16,119 bases of DNA from positions 1 to 16,119 of the forward strand of contig JAPKCN010000017.1 in the NCBI GenBank assembly GCA_028822945.1, written 5' to 3'. Within the stretch, counting starts at the first letter, position 1, and every line of letters starts with the position of its first letter. The stretch comes from Porticoccaceae bacterium. Lineage in GTDB: Bacteria > Pseudomonadota > Gammaproteobacteria > Pseudomonadales > Porticoccaceae. The translations under genes and the position numbers were made by a program. The notes below the pieces were generated by a model. It was not told the origin of the DNA and searched no databases. It saw only the letters and a program-made list of their open reading frames with translations. This document shows, in pieces, positions 14,800 to 16,119 of this stretch.

Positions 14800-15657
14800 A
14801 TGCCAGAACAATTAAGAACCTTTAGCGATGCGACCGCCATCGTCACCGGTGCTGCATCCGGCATCGGCAAAGCCATGTCGATAGAATTGGCGAACCGCGG
14901 TTGTCACATGGTGCTGGCAGATCGGCAGATCGAGCTTGCCGAGCAACTAGCCAAAGAAATTGTCGCTAGCGGCGGCAAGGCTTATGCACGCGAGTTGGAT
15001 GTGCGCGAGTACCCGAGCGTTCAGGCCGTAGTAGCCGAGGCCATCGCCGTAACCGGGCGCATCGACTACCTCTTCAACAACGCCGGCATCGGCATCGCCG
15101 GACCAGTAAGTGACCACAGCATCGACGACTGGAACGTCACTCTCGATGTCAATGTGCGCGGGGTCACCAACGGCATTCAGGCTTGCTACAGCCCCATGAT
15201 CAAACAGGGCTTTGGGCATATCGTTAACACCGCATCGGTAGCCGGTCTCCTACCTGCCGCAAGTTATGTGTCCTACAGCGCGAGTAAATTTGCCGTCGCC
15301 GGACTGTCACAGGCATTGCGGGTCGAGGCGGAGTTACATGGTGTTCGAGTCAGCGCGCTGTGTCCCGGCGCCATCGACACGCCAATCCTCACCGGTGGCG
15401 TATACGGCAAATTGCCAGAGGGCGTTACCCGCGAGAGCGCCGCCAAGTATTGGGTCGCACTCAAGCCGATAGCCGCCGATGTATTTGCCCGCCGAGCAAT
15501 CGATCAAGTGGCAAAAAATGTCGCAGTTATTGTGGTACCCGGCAGATGGCGACTGGCGACCTGGCTGTATCGGTTTTCTTGGTCATTTTGGTATTATTGG
15601 TCAAAGCGCGACCTCGAGCGCGGCATGCGAATTCTGCAGCAATCGAACGACCGGTGA
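14800..15657 (+). CDS. Short-chain dehydrogenase/reductase with aromatic C-terminal tail
   Basis: 285 residues from ATG 14800; no strong ribosome-binding site is seen. The Rossmann motif TGAASGIG is at 16-23. D41 follows the second strand (VLADR), which in the family indicates NAD(H). NNAG is at 93-96, and the catalytic set is S146, Y159 and K163 (YSASK). It is about 35 residues longer than a classical SDR: after the core, residues 250-278 hold RLATWLYRFSWSFWYYWSK, rich in Trp, Tyr and Phe and flanked by basic residues, as in SDRs that sit on a membrane surface or act on hydrophobic substrates. It stands alone, divergent from the symporter. It may belong to the same catabolic island or be unrelated; the two SDRs in this window are not close to each other in sequence. 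Confidence 0.9.
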   Translation: MPEQLRTFSDATAIVTGAASGIGKAMSIELANRGCHMVLADRQIELAEQLAKEIVASGGKAYARELDVREYPSVQAVVAEAIAVTGRIDYLFNNAGIGIAGPVSDHSIDDWNVTLDVNVRGVTNGIQACYSPMIKQGFGHIVNTASVAGLLPAASYVSYSASKFAVAGLSQALRVEAELHGVRVSALCPGAIDTPILTGGVYGKLPEGVTRESAAKYWVALKPIAADVFARRAIDQVAKNVAVIVVPGRWRLATWLYRFSWSFWYYWSKRDLERGMRILQQSNDR

Positions 15658-15821
15658 CCCCCCGCCTAACGGCCGGTGTAACTGGACCACCACATGCGGA
15701 TACCAGAGTAGTAAAAATACGCTAGGCCTTCTCAAGCGCGGGTATCGGAGGTACTATTGGCACAGTGGCGTTGCATTCGAAAAAAAGCGCATTTATGCTC
15801 TATAGAAAGGATATTAGCCCT

Positions 15822-16119
15822 ATGACCCAAGTATTTTTAAGGCTTAAAGCTGGCCTTCTAGTGGCCGCTTTGACTCTTGCTTTCGGCATTCAGGCAGAAC
15901 CGCAAGACGGGCCAGACGCTGCTGGCGAAGCCGAAAAATTACTTGCCTCACTTAATATTCAGGCCGCTCTCGACCGCTCGATGTCGCAAATGTTAGATTT
16001 TCAGCTGCAAGAGAGCCCGTCTATGCAAGCTTACCGCGATATCATGCTGGCATTCTTTCAAAAACATATGAGCTATCAGAGCCTAAAACCCGACATGATC
16101 AAGCTCTATACCCGCGCTT
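15822..16119 (+). CDS. DUF2059 family secreted protein, N-terminal part (runs off the right edge)
   Basis: The frame is open from ATG 15822 to the edge, giving 99 codons with no stop. AAGGA at 15807-15811 lies ten bases upstream and decides this start over an in-frame ATG at 15795, which has no such site. Residues 1-25 form a signal peptide (R7 and K9, a Leu/Ala-rich core, cleavage likely after IQA). After an acidic linker come helices leading to AFFQKHMSYQSLKPDMIKLY, the hallmark phrase of DUF2059, a small alpha-helical periplasmic family of unknown function. It starts 164 bp after the second SDR and is probably a separate housekeeping-type gene rather than part of the catabolic island. The C-terminus is not visible. 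Confidence 0.85.
   Translation, partial: MTQVFLRLKAGLLVAALTLAFGIQAEPQDGPDAAGEAEKLLASLNIQAALDRSMSQMLDFQLQESPSMQAYRDIMLAFFQKHMSYQSLKPDMIKLYTRA

Noticed and set aside
15757..15799. Promoter for the DUF2059 gene (TTGCAT-17-TATGCT)
   Set aside because: The -35 matches only three of six, and the predicted start would fall on the ribosome-binding site, leaving almost no leader.

Overview
The window reads as chromosomal DNA of a heterotrophic, probably marine, gammaproteobacterium. The indications are a TonB-dependent outer-membrane receptor, a TPR-sulfotransferase of the kind common in marine Gammaproteobacteria, a sodium-coupled SSS uptake carrier, a Cys-anchored lipoprotein and a DUF2059 protein. 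The lineage is an inference from protein style only. No rRNA, tRNA, CRISPR, insertion sequence or phage gene was seen.

Layout. (1) 1-3643, plus strand: the C-terminal part of a TonB-dependent receptor, an intrinsic terminator, then a TPR-sulfotransferase. (2) 3974-6488: two secreted or lipid-anchored alpha/beta hydrolases that converge, with their 3' ends overlapping. The second closes a three-gene minus-strand operon that starts at 8536: a histidinol-dehydrogenase-family enzyme resembling sulfopropanediol dehydrogenase HpsN, a short-chain dehydrogenase, and the lipoprotein hydrolase. (3) 8537-9519: a 983-bp divergent control region with no recognisable gene. It holds a promoter in each direction, several inverted repeats and five copies of GAGTTA. 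(4) 9520-12670, plus strand: a bicupin protein, a tandem NTF2/SnoaL-like protein and an amidohydrolase-2 (lactonase-like) protein. (5) 12765-14429, minus strand: a sodium:solute symporter converging on the amidohydrolase. (6) 14800-15657, plus strand: a second short-chain dehydrogenase. (7) 15822 to the right edge, plus strand: the start of a DUF2059 secreted protein.

How the genes may work together. Regions 2 to 6 look like one catabolic island. A cytoplasmic-membrane carrier brings in a small polar or acidic compound. An HDH-family enzyme (four-electron alcohol-to-acid oxidation in characterised relatives) and one or two SDRs oxidise hydroxyl groups. An amidohydrolase of the lactonase-like group, a bicupin and a double NTF2-fold protein would carry out ring or lactone chemistry, and the exported hydrolases could release the substrate from an ester outside the cytoplasm. 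The receptor at the left edge could bring larger precursors through the outer membrane, but it is separated from the island by two genes and may be unrelated. The substrate cannot be read from the sequence. HDH plus SDR recalls the HpsN/HpsO/HpsP set for dihydroxypropanesulfonate, but no sulfonate-cleaving enzyme is visible. The most unusual local signals are a perfect 14-bp inverted repeat inside the amidohydrolase gene and the clustering of GAGTTA in the control region.
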